This document shows, piece by piece, positions 1 to 8,313 of a DNA stretch of 64,000 bases. How positions within the stretch are numbered: position 1 is the first letter of the stretch; every line of letters begins with the position of its first letter. The position numbers were made by a program, and so were the translations under genes. The stretch comes from DAISKN01 sp963716925. Its GTDB lineage: Bacteria > Acidobacteriota > Vicinamibacteria > Marinacidobacterales > SMYC01. The notes under the pieces are model-generated. The model worked only from the letters and a program-made list of their open reading frames with translations. It had not been told where the DNA came from and did no database searches. The stretch is from positions 124,001 to 188,000 of the forward strand of contig CAVQUX010000014.1 in assembly GCA_963716925.1 (NCBI GenBank). The letters are read 5' to 3'.

Positions 1-142
1 GTCCGCAGGGTTCCCGCCTCGAGACCACCACCCGCACCCGGTGGCCGCGCCGCGAAAGCGCGCTCGCCAGAGCCGCCGTCGATTTCCCGCTGCCGCCGCC
101 TCCCGGGGGGAACGAGTCCGTGGTCAAGAGCACGTTCATCAT
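1..142 (-). CDS. glycosyltransferase, N-terminal fragment
   Basis: Only the first 47 codons lie inside the window; the gene runs off the left edge. Tandem ATGs occur at 142 and 139, and the first overlaps the TGA of the upstream glycosyltransferase as ATGATGA. The visible protein begins with a short hydrophobic strand and then TTDSFPPGGGGSGKSTAAL, followed by a helix and LSRRGHRVRVVV. This layout, a glycine-rich loop after strand 1 and then an RGH-containing helix, is the donor-side start of GT4-type GT-B glycosyltransferases. The GSGKS string resembles a P-loop, but its position fits the GT4 loop better. It is the last visible gene of the surface-glycan operon. Confidence 0.6.
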   Translation of the reverse strand, partial: MMNVLLTTDSFPPGGGGSGKSTAALASALSRRGHRVRVVVSRREPCG

Positions 143-1302
143 CGCTTCCGAACCAGCTCCAGGAGAATCCGCTCCAGCTGCTCGCAATGCCGCTGCCAGC
201 TGAAATGGGCGATGACGCGTTCGCGGCCCGCTTGTCCCATGGACCGCGCCCGGGCCGGGTCCGCGAGGAGTCTCACGATCGCCGCGGCGAGCGCTTCTGC
301 GTCCCCCTCGGCGGCGAGCAGGCCTTCCTGCTCCGGGCGGACGACCTCGGCGATGGGTGGAACGTCGAGGGAGACGACCGGAAGCGCCGTCGCCATGTAC
401 TCGAAGATTTTCAATGGCGACCAGTAGAAGCCGAGCTTCATCTGCCCGAGCCGTGACGGCTCGTAGGGCGCGACTCCGACTCTCGCAGCCCGGAGGTAAG
501 ACGGCATCTCGTCGTAGGCTACGGGACCGGTAAAGAGGACGGCGTCCTCGATCCCGAGCTTCCGCGCGAGGAGCCGGGTCTCCTCCCACGTCGGTCCGGC
601 CCCTACGAACAGGAAGAACGCTTCGGGGTCCCGGGAGAGCACTTTCGGCGCGGCGCGCATCAGCAGATCGGCCCCGTGCCAGGGACGAAAGCTTCCGGAG
701 AAGACGACGACCTTGGCTCTCTCCGGAATCGCGAGGCGCTTCTCCGCGACGTCGGGGCGGAATCGCTCGACGTTCGCTCCCCAATGCACGCGGTGGACTT
801 TCTCCCCGGGGACGTCCTCGGGAACGATGGACGGAAGCGGTGTCACGAGCGCGCTCGCCTTCGCCAGCAGCTCTTCCCGAATGCGTTGAAGCGGCCGGAA
901 AAGGACGGCGCGATCGAGAGCGCTCTTGAGCGACCCCGGATGCTCCTTGATCGGCGAGTTCACTTCGAGAAGCGAGGGGATCCCCCGCGCGTGGGCCGCG
1001 CGGACCCCTTCGCCGCCGAAGTTGTAGTACCGCTCCATCACCGCCTCGATGCCCAGCTTCTCGAGGAGCTCCGCAACACGTCGCCTCGCGGTCCACCGGA
1101 AGAACCGGTGCTCGAAGGGAAGCCGGCTCGGATGGAGCTCGAAGGGCGGGACGGCGCCGTTCGTGCGCCGGTCTCCCGCAAGAGCGAGCACGTGGACTTC
1201 GTGGCCGCGCGCGGCGAGCCCACGCGCCACTTCCTCCACGTGGACCGAGCCTCCCGTCTTTCCCGGGACCCTCTGATCGGAGGCGACGTAGAGGAGCTTC
1301 AC
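139..1302 (-). CDS. GT4-family glycosyltransferase
   Basis: This 387-residue GT-B enzyme probably moves a sugar from a nucleotide donor onto a growing surface glycan in the cytoplasm. The N-terminal domain opens with LLYVASDQRVPGKTGGSVHV, the glycine-rich acceptor loop. The C-terminal domain has VVFSGSFRPWHG near residue 200 and the E-x7-E region around FEYMATALPVVSLDVPP near residue 303. The GTG start at 1302 lies 4 nt beyond the frame-corrected stop of the upstream methyltransferase, and the stop overlaps the ATG of the next glycosyltransferase, so the genes look translationally coupled. Donor and acceptor cannot be read from the sequence. Confidence 0.85.
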   Translation of the reverse strand: MKLLYVASDQRVPGKTGGSVHVEEVARGLAARGHEVHVLALAGDRRTNGAVPPFELHPSRLPFEHRFFRWTARRRVAELLEKLGIEAVMERYYNFGGEGVRAAHARGIPSLLEVNSPIKEHPGSLKSALDRAVLFRPLQRIREELLAKASALVTPLPSIVPEDVPGEKVHRVHWGANVERFRPDVAEKRLAIPERAKVVVFSGSFRPWHGADLLMRAAPKVLSRDPEAFFLFVGAGPTWEETRLLARKLGIEDAVLFTGPVAYDEMPSYLRAARVGVAPYEPSRLGQMKLGFYWSPLKIFEYMATALPVVSLDVPPIAEVVRPEQEGLLAAEGDAEALAAAIVRLLADPARARSMGQAGRERVIAHFSWQRHCEQLERILLELVRKR

Positions 1303-1306
1303 CGGT

Positions 1307-2351
1307 TCAGAGGGCGCGCAGGAGGAGGAAGAACGGCCCCGTGCGCACGCGGCCGAAGAGGAGCACGTCGAGCTTCATCAGCTCCGACGCGAGGCCCAGT
1401 GGAAGGTGAGTCCAGCGGCCGACGTCCGGCTTCACCGATGCGGTGCGAGTGAGCGTGGCCGGGCGCGGCGGTTCCCGTGGCCCGCTTCCCCTTCGAATAG
1501 AAGTTGTGCTCCACGATCGGCAGCAGCAGGTCCTCGAAGATCGCCTTGAAGAACACGTTGTAGTACCGGATGCTCTCGATCTCGAAGCCGGTTTTCGCCA
1601 GGACGGCTTCGAGCTGCGCGTAGCTTCGAAGAGCGTTCCGGTGATCGGACTTCCGCTCCCTCTCGGGGGCGTTGTCGACGAGCCCCTTCCGGTCGAGGTA
1701 GCGAACCAGCCGGTTGACTCCGCGCTGGAAGACGGCGAGCTTCGAGCTCATCATCACGTGCGAATAGACGAAGAACTTTCCTCCCGGACGGAGGACCCGC
1801 CTCGCTTCGGACAGCATCCGCACCACCCCCTCCTCGGTCAGGTGCTCGAGGACGTCGAGAGAATAGGCCTTGTCGAACGAGGCGTCCTCGAACGGCAGGA
1901 GGCGCACGTCGCCGCGGGCCAGGTCGACGCTCCGGAGCGGCTCGGGGGCGAAATGGGAGCCGGCGTCGATGCCCACGAGCTGGCCGCAGCTCGGCTTTTC
2001 GAAGAACCCGAAGCGCCCGTTCCCGCAGCCGATGTCCAGCACGCGGTCGCTCGCCCCCGGCCTCAGCATCTTCGTCATCACGTCCATCTTGACCCTGGCC
2101 GAGAGGAAGAGCGGACGGAGCTTCCCCGCGCGGTGATGGAACTCCTCCTCGGCGTACTCCGTGAGGTCGGAGAACGTGTCCCCGGGCGGCCGCAGGTCGA
2201 GGTAACCCTGCTCTTCGAGCGCGGGATACTGCCGCCGGCAATGCGGACAGCACAGACCCTGGTCGTCGCTCTCGAGGCGCGAAGAGGCTCCGTTTCCGTT
2301 CGCGAGACAGGCGGGACAGCGGGCGATCACGCGAAGGTACTCGGATATCAC
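1307..2351 (-). CDS. class I SAM methyltransferase with Zn-ribbon front (frameshifted)
   Basis: The protein has an N-terminal Trm112-like four-cysteine ribbon (CPAC and CPHC, residues 12-37) and a Rossmann methyltransferase domain with DIGCGNGRFG (motif I, about residue 107) and SLDVLEHL. It probably methylates a sugar or lipid-linked intermediate. As sequenced, the reading frame loses sense after HSHRI near position 1435. In the next frame the expected C-terminus continues with VKPDVGRW and ends in FFLLLRAL at a TGA at 1307-1309. Removing one C from the CC at 1435-1436 restores one continuous protein. The uncorrected frame would end at 1299. The GTG start overlaps the TGA of the upstream gene. 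Confidence 0.75.
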
Positions 2352-3652
2352 CGGATCGCCTCGAGCTCGTCGCGCGCCCAGAGGTAGCTCCGCGCGACTG
2401 CGAGGAGCCTCGGGGGCACCTCGTAGACGTGATTATGGACGATCTCGCTCCAGACGAGCCGCTGGCGATCCATCAGACCGAGCCCGAACTGAATCATCAG
2501 GGAGACGTTCCAGAGGATGAAGAACGACGCGATCGCGGCGACCCCGAATTTCTTCACTCGCGGCTCGAGCACGGCGAACAGGAAAGCCCCCCAGATCGCG
2601 AAGATCGCGGTCGCGCCGACGAAGCGACGAGACCCGAAAGCTCCCGCCTGGGTCCAGGAGTCGACCGCGCCCGAAATATAGACCTGCGCCAGGAATGCGA
2701 AAAGAAGCACCAGGCCCGCCGACCGCTCCTTCTTCAACATCCAGAGACCGCCGGCGAAGAACAGGAGGAGAATCGGGCTCCAGAAGAAGAGGCCGTGCTC
2801 GATCGAGAACAGCACTTCGAAGAAATGGGGCGAGTACTCGATCATCTTGTTCTCGACCTGGGGAGCGGGCCAGGGCCTGCCGTAGAGCACCTGATACACG
2901 GCGAGCTGCGGCAGAAAGACCGCGAACGCCGCGGCGCCGAAGGCGGCGAGCCGCTTCAGGCGATGGGTCATGCCGAATGCGGCGAGCAGCGCCGCGGCGG
3001 CGAAGAACAGATCCTGCTCGCGAACGAGAGCCATGAGCCCGGCGGAGGCGCCCCAGACCGCCCAGCGTGAGATCCCGCCGGCGACTGCCCAGGGCCAGAG
3101 CGTGAAGAAGACGGCGACGGCAAAGAGCGATACCGCGTGGCTCATTCCGGGCGCGACGTACATGTAGTAAGCGACGGGCGTCGCCCACCACAAGACGACG
3201 ACCGCGGCGAACGACGCGAACGGCGCCGCGTACCGGCGAGCGAGACGGTAGCAGAGGAGAAGCCCGACCGCCGCGTAGAACGTGGAAGCCACCGAAACCG
3301 CCGTGCGATAGGGCTGGGACATCCCGTCTTCCGCGCCGACGACGAGATGGGTCGCGATATAGAAAGGAGACCAGAGGAGCGCGGTTCCGATGGGAGCGAA
3401 ATTGATCTTCAGTCCCGTCGCCGTCGAGAGGTCGAGAAACGTCTCCTTGAATCCCTTCCGGCGTTCCGGGTCTTCCCGGTAGAAGGCGGTGTACTCGTCC
3501 TCGAAATCGAGGTCGCCGTCGAGGAGAAGAGACGGCAGGTAGGAGAAGTACTGGACGGCGTCGGACTCCCTTATGCGCGGAGTCACCAGGGGAACGGACG
3601 CGAGGAGCAGGACCGCGAGAGCGATTTCGGTTTTTTCGCGGAAGATCGACAC
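2348..3652 (-). CDS. polytopic membrane protein, GT-C glycosyltransferase-like
   Basis: This roughly 434-residue protein has about ten hydrophobic segments, an N-terminal signal-anchor (ALAVLLLASVPLV) and then a long acidic first loop containing DGDLDFEDEY. That arrangement, an acidic loop after the first membrane helix, is typical of GT-C enzymes that use polyprenyl-phosphate sugars on the outer face of the membrane. Family membership is inferred from topology, not from a recognised motif. The GTG at 3652 is chosen because the longer open frame upstream is a mirror of the methyltransferase gene ending at 3658. The stop overlaps the next start. Confidence 0.65.
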   Translation of the reverse strand: MSIFREKTEIALAVLLLASVPLVTPRIRESDAVQYFSYLPSLLLDGDLDFEDEYTAFYREDPERRKGFKETFLDLSTATGLKINFAPIGTALLWSPFYIATHLVVGAEDGMSQPYRTAVSVASTFYAAVGLLLCYRLARRYAAPFASFAAVVVLWWATPVAYYMYVAPGMSHAVSLFAVAVFFTLWPWAVAGGISRWAVWGASAGLMALVREQDLFFAAAALLAAFGMTHRLKRLAAFGAAAFAVFLPQLAVYQVLYGRPWPAPQVENKMIEYSPHFFEVLFSIEHGLFFWSPILLLFFAGGLWMLKKERSAGLVLLFAFLAQVYISGAVDSWTQAGAFGSRRFVGATAIFAIWGAFLFAVLEPRVKKFGVAAIASFFILWNVSLMIQFGLGLMDRQRLVWSEIVHNHVYEVPPRLLAVARSYLWARDELEAIR

Positions 3653-3657
3653 GGACG

Positions 3658-4503
3658 TCAGGGCTTCGACTTTCTCAAGAGGAGCTCGAGGTTGCTGATG
3701 ACCACGTTCTGGGTGAAGGAGTTCTCCTCGAGGAATCGGCGCGCCGCCGAGGGAAGGTTCCGGGTGAAGAACCCGCTCACGTGGCGCTCCTCGCGCAGGA
3801 GCTCGAAGCCCGCCCCCTCGAGCCAGCGATGAACGCGGGCCACGGTCACTTTCTGGATGAGGTCGTCCTCCTTGATCTCTCCGCGCTCCGCCTTGAGCTT
3901 GAAGGTGTTGGACTCCCGCGGCTCCTTGAGCCACTGGGGCCGCTTCCGCGCGATATAGAAGTTCAGCCGGAACGCCCAGCTTCGAGGAAGAAGGAGATGG
4001 ATGGGGATGGGAACCCGGAGTCTCGAGAGGTGGGAGCCGGCGAAGCTCAGATAAGGAGGCGTCTGGAGAAAGAGAACGCCCCCGTTTCGAAGGACGCGGT
4101 GGCATTCCTCGAGGTAGCGCTCCGCGGACTCGACGTGCTCCAGGACCGAGTGCGAAAGAACGAGGTCGAAGCTCCCGCTCTCGAAGGGAAGCGCGGTTCC
4201 GTCCCCCTGGACGAAGAGGGCGTTTCGAATCGCTCGCTCGGAAGCGAGCTTCCTCCCCGCGTCCCCGAACTTGTTCTTGATGTCGAGACCGACGGCGAGC
4301 TCGCACTCCTCGGCGAAGGAAACGGCGATCCCGCCCGACCCGCATCCCGCGTCCAGCACTCTCCCGTGAACCGGCACCCGTTCCCACTCGAGGCGCTTCA
4401 GGATCTTTGCGCTCCGAAAGTACTCGAAGAGAGCGTAGTGGTACTCCGAGCGGAAGCGAATGTCCGCGTGGCTCTGGATCGCCTCTTCGTCAATCTCCCT
4501 CAA
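3658..4503 (-). CDS. class I SAM-dependent methyltransferase
   Basis: About 281 residues. The protein carries the SAM-binding motif VLDAGCGSGGIAVSFA near residue 47, the ribose-binding acidic end of strand 2 (AVGLDIKN), and a post-motif LVLSHSVLEHVESAERYLEE. The C-terminal third is rich in Arg and aromatic residues. A TTG start at 4503 is preferred because it has a GGAG Shine-Dalgarno six bases upstream and precedes the first conserved helix; upstream codons read as non-protein. It overlaps the preceding glycosyltransferase gene by 14 nt. The likely role is O- or N-methylation within glycan assembly, inferred only from the operon. Confidence 0.75.
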   Translation of the reverse strand: MREIDEEAIQSHADIRFRSEYHYALFEYFRSAKILKRLEWERVPVHGRVLDAGCGSGGIAVSFAEECELAVGLDIKNKFGDAGRKLASERAIRNALFVQGDGTALPFESGSFDLVLSHSVLEHVESAERYLEECHRVLRNGGVLFLQTPPYLSFAGSHLSRLRVPIPIHLLLPRSWAFRLNFYIARKRPQWLKEPRESNTFKLKAERGEIKEDDLIQKVTVARVHRWLEGAGFELLREERHVSGFFTRNLPSAARRFLEENSFTQNVVISNLELLLRKSKP

Positions 4504-5629
4504 CGGCTTCTCCGTGAATCGCGCCGCGATAGAGCTCGAGGTAGGCCGCAACCGCGGCCATCGGGCGGAGCTCTCGCTCGATCCGCTCGCGGGTCTTCGC
4601 CGAGGAGGCGTTTCCCCGGGAAATCGCCTCGGCAACGACCCGCGCGAGGGGCTCGACCTGCTCTCTCGGCACGAGCTCCACGTCGTCGGGAAATAGACCC
4701 TGGAGCTCGATCCCCCCGGGATGATCGGCGGAGACGACGCGAAGGCCGGAGGCGAGCGCCTCGGCGGCGACGGTGGGGAACGCCTCGAGCCTCGAGGGCA
4801 GGACGAAGAGGTCGGCCGCCTGGTAGTACCGCGGAAGCTCCCGGTTGTCGACGAGCCCGAGAAGCGTGACGACGCGTGAGAGTGCGAGGCGCGCGATGCA
4901 ATCCTCGAGCTCCTTCCGCGCCTCCCCCTCGCCGGCGATGAAGAGTCTCGCCTTGGGGTGCCGCCTCAGGATCTCCGGCATCGCCTCGACGAGAAACGTC
5001 TGGCCGGCGAGCGGGTGAAGTCTCTTCACGTTGAGGAGAAGGGGGCCGTCCTCGACGCCCAGAGTCCGGCGAGCTTCTTTCTTCTCGCCGGGAGTCGGCG
5101 GCTGGAAGCGCTCGTCGACGGGTGGATACACGACGACGGGCTTCTTCGGCACCACTCCGAGCTCGAGAGAGCGCTCGAGGAGGAGACGGCTGTAGTACGT
5201 CACCGTCGAGGCGCTCCGGTTCATCCACAGGAACGGATCGAGCGCGCGCTTCCGGTAGTGCCAGATTTCCGTTCCGTAGTGCGTGACGATGAAGGGGAGC
5301 CCGCGCCGGTGCGCCAGAAACGCCGCCGCCTGGTTCATGAAGGTGTTGCTGTGGACGTGCACCACGTCGGCTCCCTCGAGGAACCGCCGGGACTCGCGCC
5401 ATACGGAAAGGCCGGTCTCGACCTGCGACAGTCGGAGCGTTCGGGCGAGGCCGTTTCGCGGCCGCCGGATGTAGCGGACATCGGGTTGGCGCAGCCCTTC
5501 GCGCGGCTCGAAGGATAGAAGGCGCACCTCGTGTCCCTGGCGGCTGAGCCCGTCGCGCAGAAGCTGCGGAAGGAGCGCGTTCGCCGCCTGGTCCGGCGGT
5601 AGGTGCGGCGTCACCATGCAGACGATCAG
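4490..5629 (-). CDS. GT4-family glycosyltransferase
   Basis: A GT-B glycosyltransferase of about 379 residues. The N-terminus shows IVCMVTPHLPPDQAANALL, the first strand and acceptor loop. Later come HVHSNTFMNQAAAFLAHRRG, a nucleotide-binding LLLNVKRLHPLAGQ near residue 208 and a C-terminal LFVLPSRLEAFPTVAAEALA, the E-x7-E signature of GT4 enzymes. The first residue of strand 1 is encoded by CTG at 5629, which overlaps the upstream TGA as CTGA and has GGGAGAG six bases ahead. The first ATG (5617) lies four codons inside the strand with poor ribosome-site spacing, so a CTG start is preferred. Confidence 0.8.
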   Translation of the reverse strand: MIVCMVTPHLPPDQAANALLPQLLRDGLSRQGHEVRLLSFEPREGLRQPDVRYIRRPRNGLARTLRLSQVETGLSVWRESRRFLEGADVVHVHSNTFMNQAAAFLAHRRGLPFIVTHYGTEIWHYRKRALDPFLWMNRSASTVTYYSRLLLERSLELGVVPKKPVVVYPPVDERFQPPTPGEKKEARRTLGVEDGPLLLNVKRLHPLAGQTFLVEAMPEILRRHPKARLFIAGEGEARKELEDCIARLALSRVVTLLGLVDNRELPRYYQAADLFVLPSRLEAFPTVAAEALASGLRVVSADHPGGIELQGLFPDDVELVPREQVEPLARVVAEAISRGNASSAKTRERIERELRPMAAVAAYLELYRGAIHGEAVEGD

Positions 5630-6564
5630 TTGAAGCTCTCCCGAAACTCGCGGAACGTGGCGCCCGAAGCGCCGCTCTCGACGAGAAACGAAAGGAGCGA
5701 TTCGAGGTCCCGGTAGAAGCGCTCGAGGTCCTCTTTCGTCCGGTTGTAGGGGCTGGCGCCCGGAAGGAGCTCGCTCGAATGGAAGATGATGTTCGCGGGA
5801 GCGCGGCCGTCCTCGAGAACGCGCCGCGCGAGGAGCTTCATGTCCGAAGCCTTCGAGTACGAAGGCCGGAGCCAGATCGGCCGGGCGACGCCGAGCAGAC
5901 GAAGGGCGCGGCGGAAGCGGTACGCGGAGGAGACGTCGGCGTAGGCCGTCTGGAGCCAGTGCGGCCATTTGCGATCGAGAGCGCTCGTCACCGGAATCTC
6001 GAGAAGACCGCTCGAGCCCGCTCTCCGCGGGTCCTCGGGGCTCACGAAGTACGGAGCGAGGGGCGCCCCGGCGAAAGAGGGTCCGCCTTTCCGCTTCTCG
6101 TTGAAGAACGGATCGACGCTGGAGTCGACGAGATAGCCGACCTCCTCGAGGATCGGCACCTGCCAGCCGGCGAAGCCGTTGCGGCCGGCGCGGTAGGAGA
6201 CCGGGCGGGAGCCGGTGATTCCGGAGACGGCGTCCGTCAGCCGGAGGAGCTGCTCGCGGAAATGCTCCGGCGCGAGGTTCAGCGGATAGAGGTGATCCTC
6301 GACCTCGGGCGGGGTCGACCAGGGATGGTGATGGGTCGCGATCTCCGCGCGTCCCGTCGAGGCGAGCTCCCGGAGGACTTTCTTCGCGCGGTCGTCCACC
6401 GCCATCTCATAGGTGACGAGATAGGTCGGCTTCACACCGTAGCGGTCGCAGAGAGCCTGTAACCGCGGAAGCTCGTGAACGTTATCGACGGTGAGCCGCT
6501 TCCTGGCGGCGGCGGTCCACTGATCGTCGGCCTCGGTATCGACTCCGAGAAGGATTCGGGTCAT
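5626..6564 (-). CDS. polysaccharide deacetylase-like protein
   Basis: A protein of about 312 residues resembling the NodB/YdjC-like polysaccharide deacetylases seen in capsule and O-antigen clusters. The first strand ends in LLGVDTEADDQW, supplying the metal-binding and catalytic aspartates. The histidine-rich ATHHHPWSTPP lies near residue 77 and PVSYRAGRNGF near residue 122. No signal peptide is visible, so it probably acts in the cytoplasm, for example on a lipid-linked or nucleotide-linked sugar. The ATG at 6564 sits just after the TGA of the GNAT gene (6567). The substrate is unknown. Confidence 0.75.
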   Translation of the reverse strand: MTRILLGVDTEADDQWTAAARKRLTVDNVHELPRLQALCDRYGVKPTYLVTYEMAVDDRAKKVLRELASTGRAEIATHHHPWSTPPEVEDHLYPLNLAPEHFREQLLRLTDAVSGITGSRPVSYRAGRNGFAGWQVPILEEVGYLVDSSVDPFFNEKRKGGPSFAGAPLAPYFVSPEDPRRAGSSGLLEIPVTSALDRKWPHWLQTAYADVSSAYRFRRALRLLGVARPIWLRPSYSKASDMKLLARRVLEDGRAPANIIFHSSELLPGASPYNRTKEDLERFYRDLESLLSFLVESGASGATFREFRESFN

Positions 6565-6566
6565 CG

Positions 6567-7670
6567 TCAGAGCTCGCGATCCTGGTCGGAATCGCCGAAG
6601 GTCACGTGCCACCGCGAAGTGTCGCGGAAGAACCCGGGCTCGACGTCGCCCTTGATCCGTACGCAGAACTGCATCGGGCTCGGGATGAGAAGAAATCCCT
6701 TCGCCAGGAGCCTTCCGGCGACGCGCCGATCGAAAGTGAACGACTGCAGCCTCGCTGCGGATGCCTCGCGGGCATAGTCGATGGCGCGATCGAGAAGCGC
6801 TCCCAGGGTCTCGTCGTCTTCGGGATCGGCGAAGAGATCGACGAGGAGGGCGAGGCGCGCGCGGTTTCTGAGGGCGGTGCGGAGGACGACGTAACCCGAG
6901 AGCTCCCTCCCCGGCCCGCGCCGCGCTTCGAAGACGTCGTAGCGGACGTGCGGCGGCTTCCGGTACTTCCACTCGAGGTAGACGCGCTTCCTTTCGGCGA
7001 CGAAGTCGAATTTCGGGGATGCTTTCTCCCAGAGAGCGTCGTACTCCGGCCCGAACTCTCCCTCGAGACGGGCGACGCGCACGGCGCTCCCCCGCGTGCG
7101 CCGGGTGGGAAAGGCGGCCCAGAGCGCGAACGTGAGCGCCGGCGAGAGGAGCGCCGCGAGACCCGGGGGCAGCCGCCGCGAGAGCAGGGCCTTCGGGTCC
7201 AGCACCTTGGAGTAGCAGGGGACGGGGCCGACGTCCTCCCACTGGAGCTTCCGGAAGAGAGTGTAGGACTGGAGCGAGAGCCCGAGTCCGAGCGCCGCTT
7301 CGACCTGCTGGTCCCAGTAGAGAAAGAGGCGCGAGCCGATGCCCTTGCGCTGGAGGTTGGGGCGAACCATCACGTCCATGCCCCAGGACCCCCGAAGAAT
7401 CCGTCCCTTCACGAGGACGCGAACCGGCATCGTCGCGTACTGCCCGAGGACCGCGCCGTCTTCTCTGGCGACCCAGATCTCCGGGCCCTCGGGAGGGCAG
7501 TGAGGGTTCTCCTCGTACTGCCACCGAAACCTCGCCCGGTTCCGCTCGGCGGCTTCAGGACCGAAGACTTCGGCGTACATCGATTCGAGAGGTTCCCGAT
7601 CCGCCTCGGAACGTCGATGGATTTCGATTTTCTTCTGGGCGCGGCCTTCTGCCGTGGCGGTTTTGGACAT
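6567..7670 (-). CDS. GNAT-family N-acetyltransferase
   Basis: A protein of about 367 residues with an N-terminal GNAT fold. RRSEADREPLESMYAEVFG forms the first helix, and VMVRPNLQRKGIGSRLF near residue 105 is the acetyl-CoA pyrophosphate-binding Q/R-x-x-G-x-G/A loop. The remaining 230 residues form a second, GNAT-like or lipid-associated region, as in the longer sugar-cluster acetyltransferases. It is the first gene of the left glycan operon. The ATG at 7670 is used; a GTG ten codons upstream (7700) is possible, and neither has a strong ribosome site. Acetylation of an amino sugar is a reasonable guess from context. Confidence 0.7.
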   Translation of the reverse strand: MSKTATAEGRAQKKIEIHRRSEADREPLESMYAEVFGPEAAERNRARFRWQYEENPHCPPEGPEIWVAREDGAVLGQYATMPVRVLVKGRILRGSWGMDVMVRPNLQRKGIGSRLFLYWDQQVEAALGLGLSLQSYTLFRKLQWEDVGPVPCYSKVLDPKALLSRRLPPGLAALLSPALTFALWAAFPTRRTRGSAVRVARLEGEFGPEYDALWEKASPKFDFVAERKRVYLEWKYRKPPHVRYDVFEARRGPGRELSGYVVLRTALRNRARLALLVDLFADPEDDETLGALLDRAIDYAREASAARLQSFTFDRRVAGRLLAKGFLLIPSPMQFCVRIKGDVEPGFFRDTSRWHVTFGDSDQDREL

Positions 7671-7718
7671 GGCTCGAGAAAAGAAGAAGGATCGTAGCAC
7701 GGGGCCGTCAGCGAGGGG

Positions 7719-7735
7719 CGGGCGGAGTCCGCCCG
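7719..7735. terminator. GC-rich hairpin after pspC-like gene
   Basis: Eight bases (CGGGCGGA) and their complement are separated by a single G. The dyad lies 14 nt beyond the minus-strand stop at 7749. No T-run follows, so it is at best an imperfect intrinsic terminator or a 3-prime-end stabiliser. Confidence 0.35.
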
Positions 7736-7748
7736 GCTCAGGGCCCGG

Positions 7749-7943
7749 TCAATCGCCGACGGGCATCACGATCGCGAGAATGATGTAGACCAGGATTCCG
7801 GGAAAGGCGGCGGAGCAGACCGAGACCAGAACATACACCACCCGAAACAGGGTCGAGTCCCAACCCAGCCACCTCGCGATGCCTCCACAGACTCCGAAGA
7901 GCATCTTGTCGCTGCTGGATCGGGTCAAGGGTTTTCCGTTCAT
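7749..7943 (-). CDS. PspC-domain membrane protein
   Basis: A 64-residue single-domain PspC protein. It begins LTRSSSDKMLFGVCGGIARW, the PspC signature, and continues with one long hydrophobic segment (LFRVVYVLVSVCSAAFPGIL) ending in IVMPVGD. PspC domains sense or transmit envelope stress and sit in the inner membrane. This is a minimal version with no toast-rack or regulatory partner nearby. The start at 7943 is supported by a promoter whose -10 lies nine bases upstream. Confidence 0.85.
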   Translation of the reverse strand: MNGKPLTRSSSDKMLFGVCGGIARWLGWDSTLFRVVYVLVSVCSAAFPGILVYIILAIVMPVGD

Positions 7944-7952
7944 GGCGCTTTC

Positions 7953-7981
7953 ATTGTGCCGCAACCGCCCCAGTACGACAA
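7953..7981 (-). promoter_or_regulatory. sigma70-type promoter for the PspC gene
   Basis: On the minus strand TTGTCG (7981-7976) and CACAAT (7958-7953) are separated by exactly 17 bp. The -10 ends 9 nt before the ATG at 7943, so the transcript would have a leader of only a few bases. Confidence 0.6.
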
Positions 7982-7997
7982 GCCGCGAGGACCGCGC

Positions 7998-8026
7998 TTG
8001 AACCGGCGGAGGTGATGGACTACTCT
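7998..8026 (+). promoter_or_regulatory. sigma70-type promoter for the small membrane protein at 8035
   Basis: TTGAAC (7998-8003) and TACTCT (8021-8026) are separated by 17 bp, and the ATG follows 8 nt after the -10. The predicted transcription start falls almost on the start codon, implying a leaderless or near-leaderless message. It is divergent from the PspC promoter. Confidence 0.55.
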
Positions 8027-8034
8027 CCCGCGTC

Positions 8035-8313
8035 ATGGGCTGTCTCGTCGGCTGCCTCGTTCTTCTCTTCCCGAGGATCGGTCTTTTCCTCGTGTTTCTC
8101 TTCAGCGACTATCTCGGCCGCGCGTACGAGACGAACTTCTGGCCCTTCCTCGGCTTTGTCTTCATGCCGCTGACGACACTCGCCTACGCCTGGGCGGTGA
8201 ACACCAACGGGACGGTGACGGGGATCTACCTCGTCGTGGTGGTGATCGCGGCGATCCTCGACCTCGGCCTCGGCGGCAAGGGCGCCCACGAGGGAAAGAA
8301 GAGCTGGGGTTAG
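8035..8313 (+). CDS. small integral membrane protein
   Basis: Ninety-two residues with three hydrophobic segments: LVGCLVLLFPRIGLFLVFLF, FWPFLGFVFMPLTTLAYAW and GIYLVVVVIAAILDLGLGG, ending in a basic tail. It resembles small hypothetical membrane proteins that are widespread in high-GC bacteria and have no assigned role. The start is supported by a well-placed promoter, and the gene ends 4 nt into the convergent rhomboid gene. I cannot assign a function. Confidence 0.65.
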   Translation: MGCLVGCLVLLFPRIGLFLVFLFSDYLGRAYETNFWPFLGFVFMPLTTLAYAWAVNTNGTVTGIYLVVVVIAAILDLGLGGKGAHEGKKSWG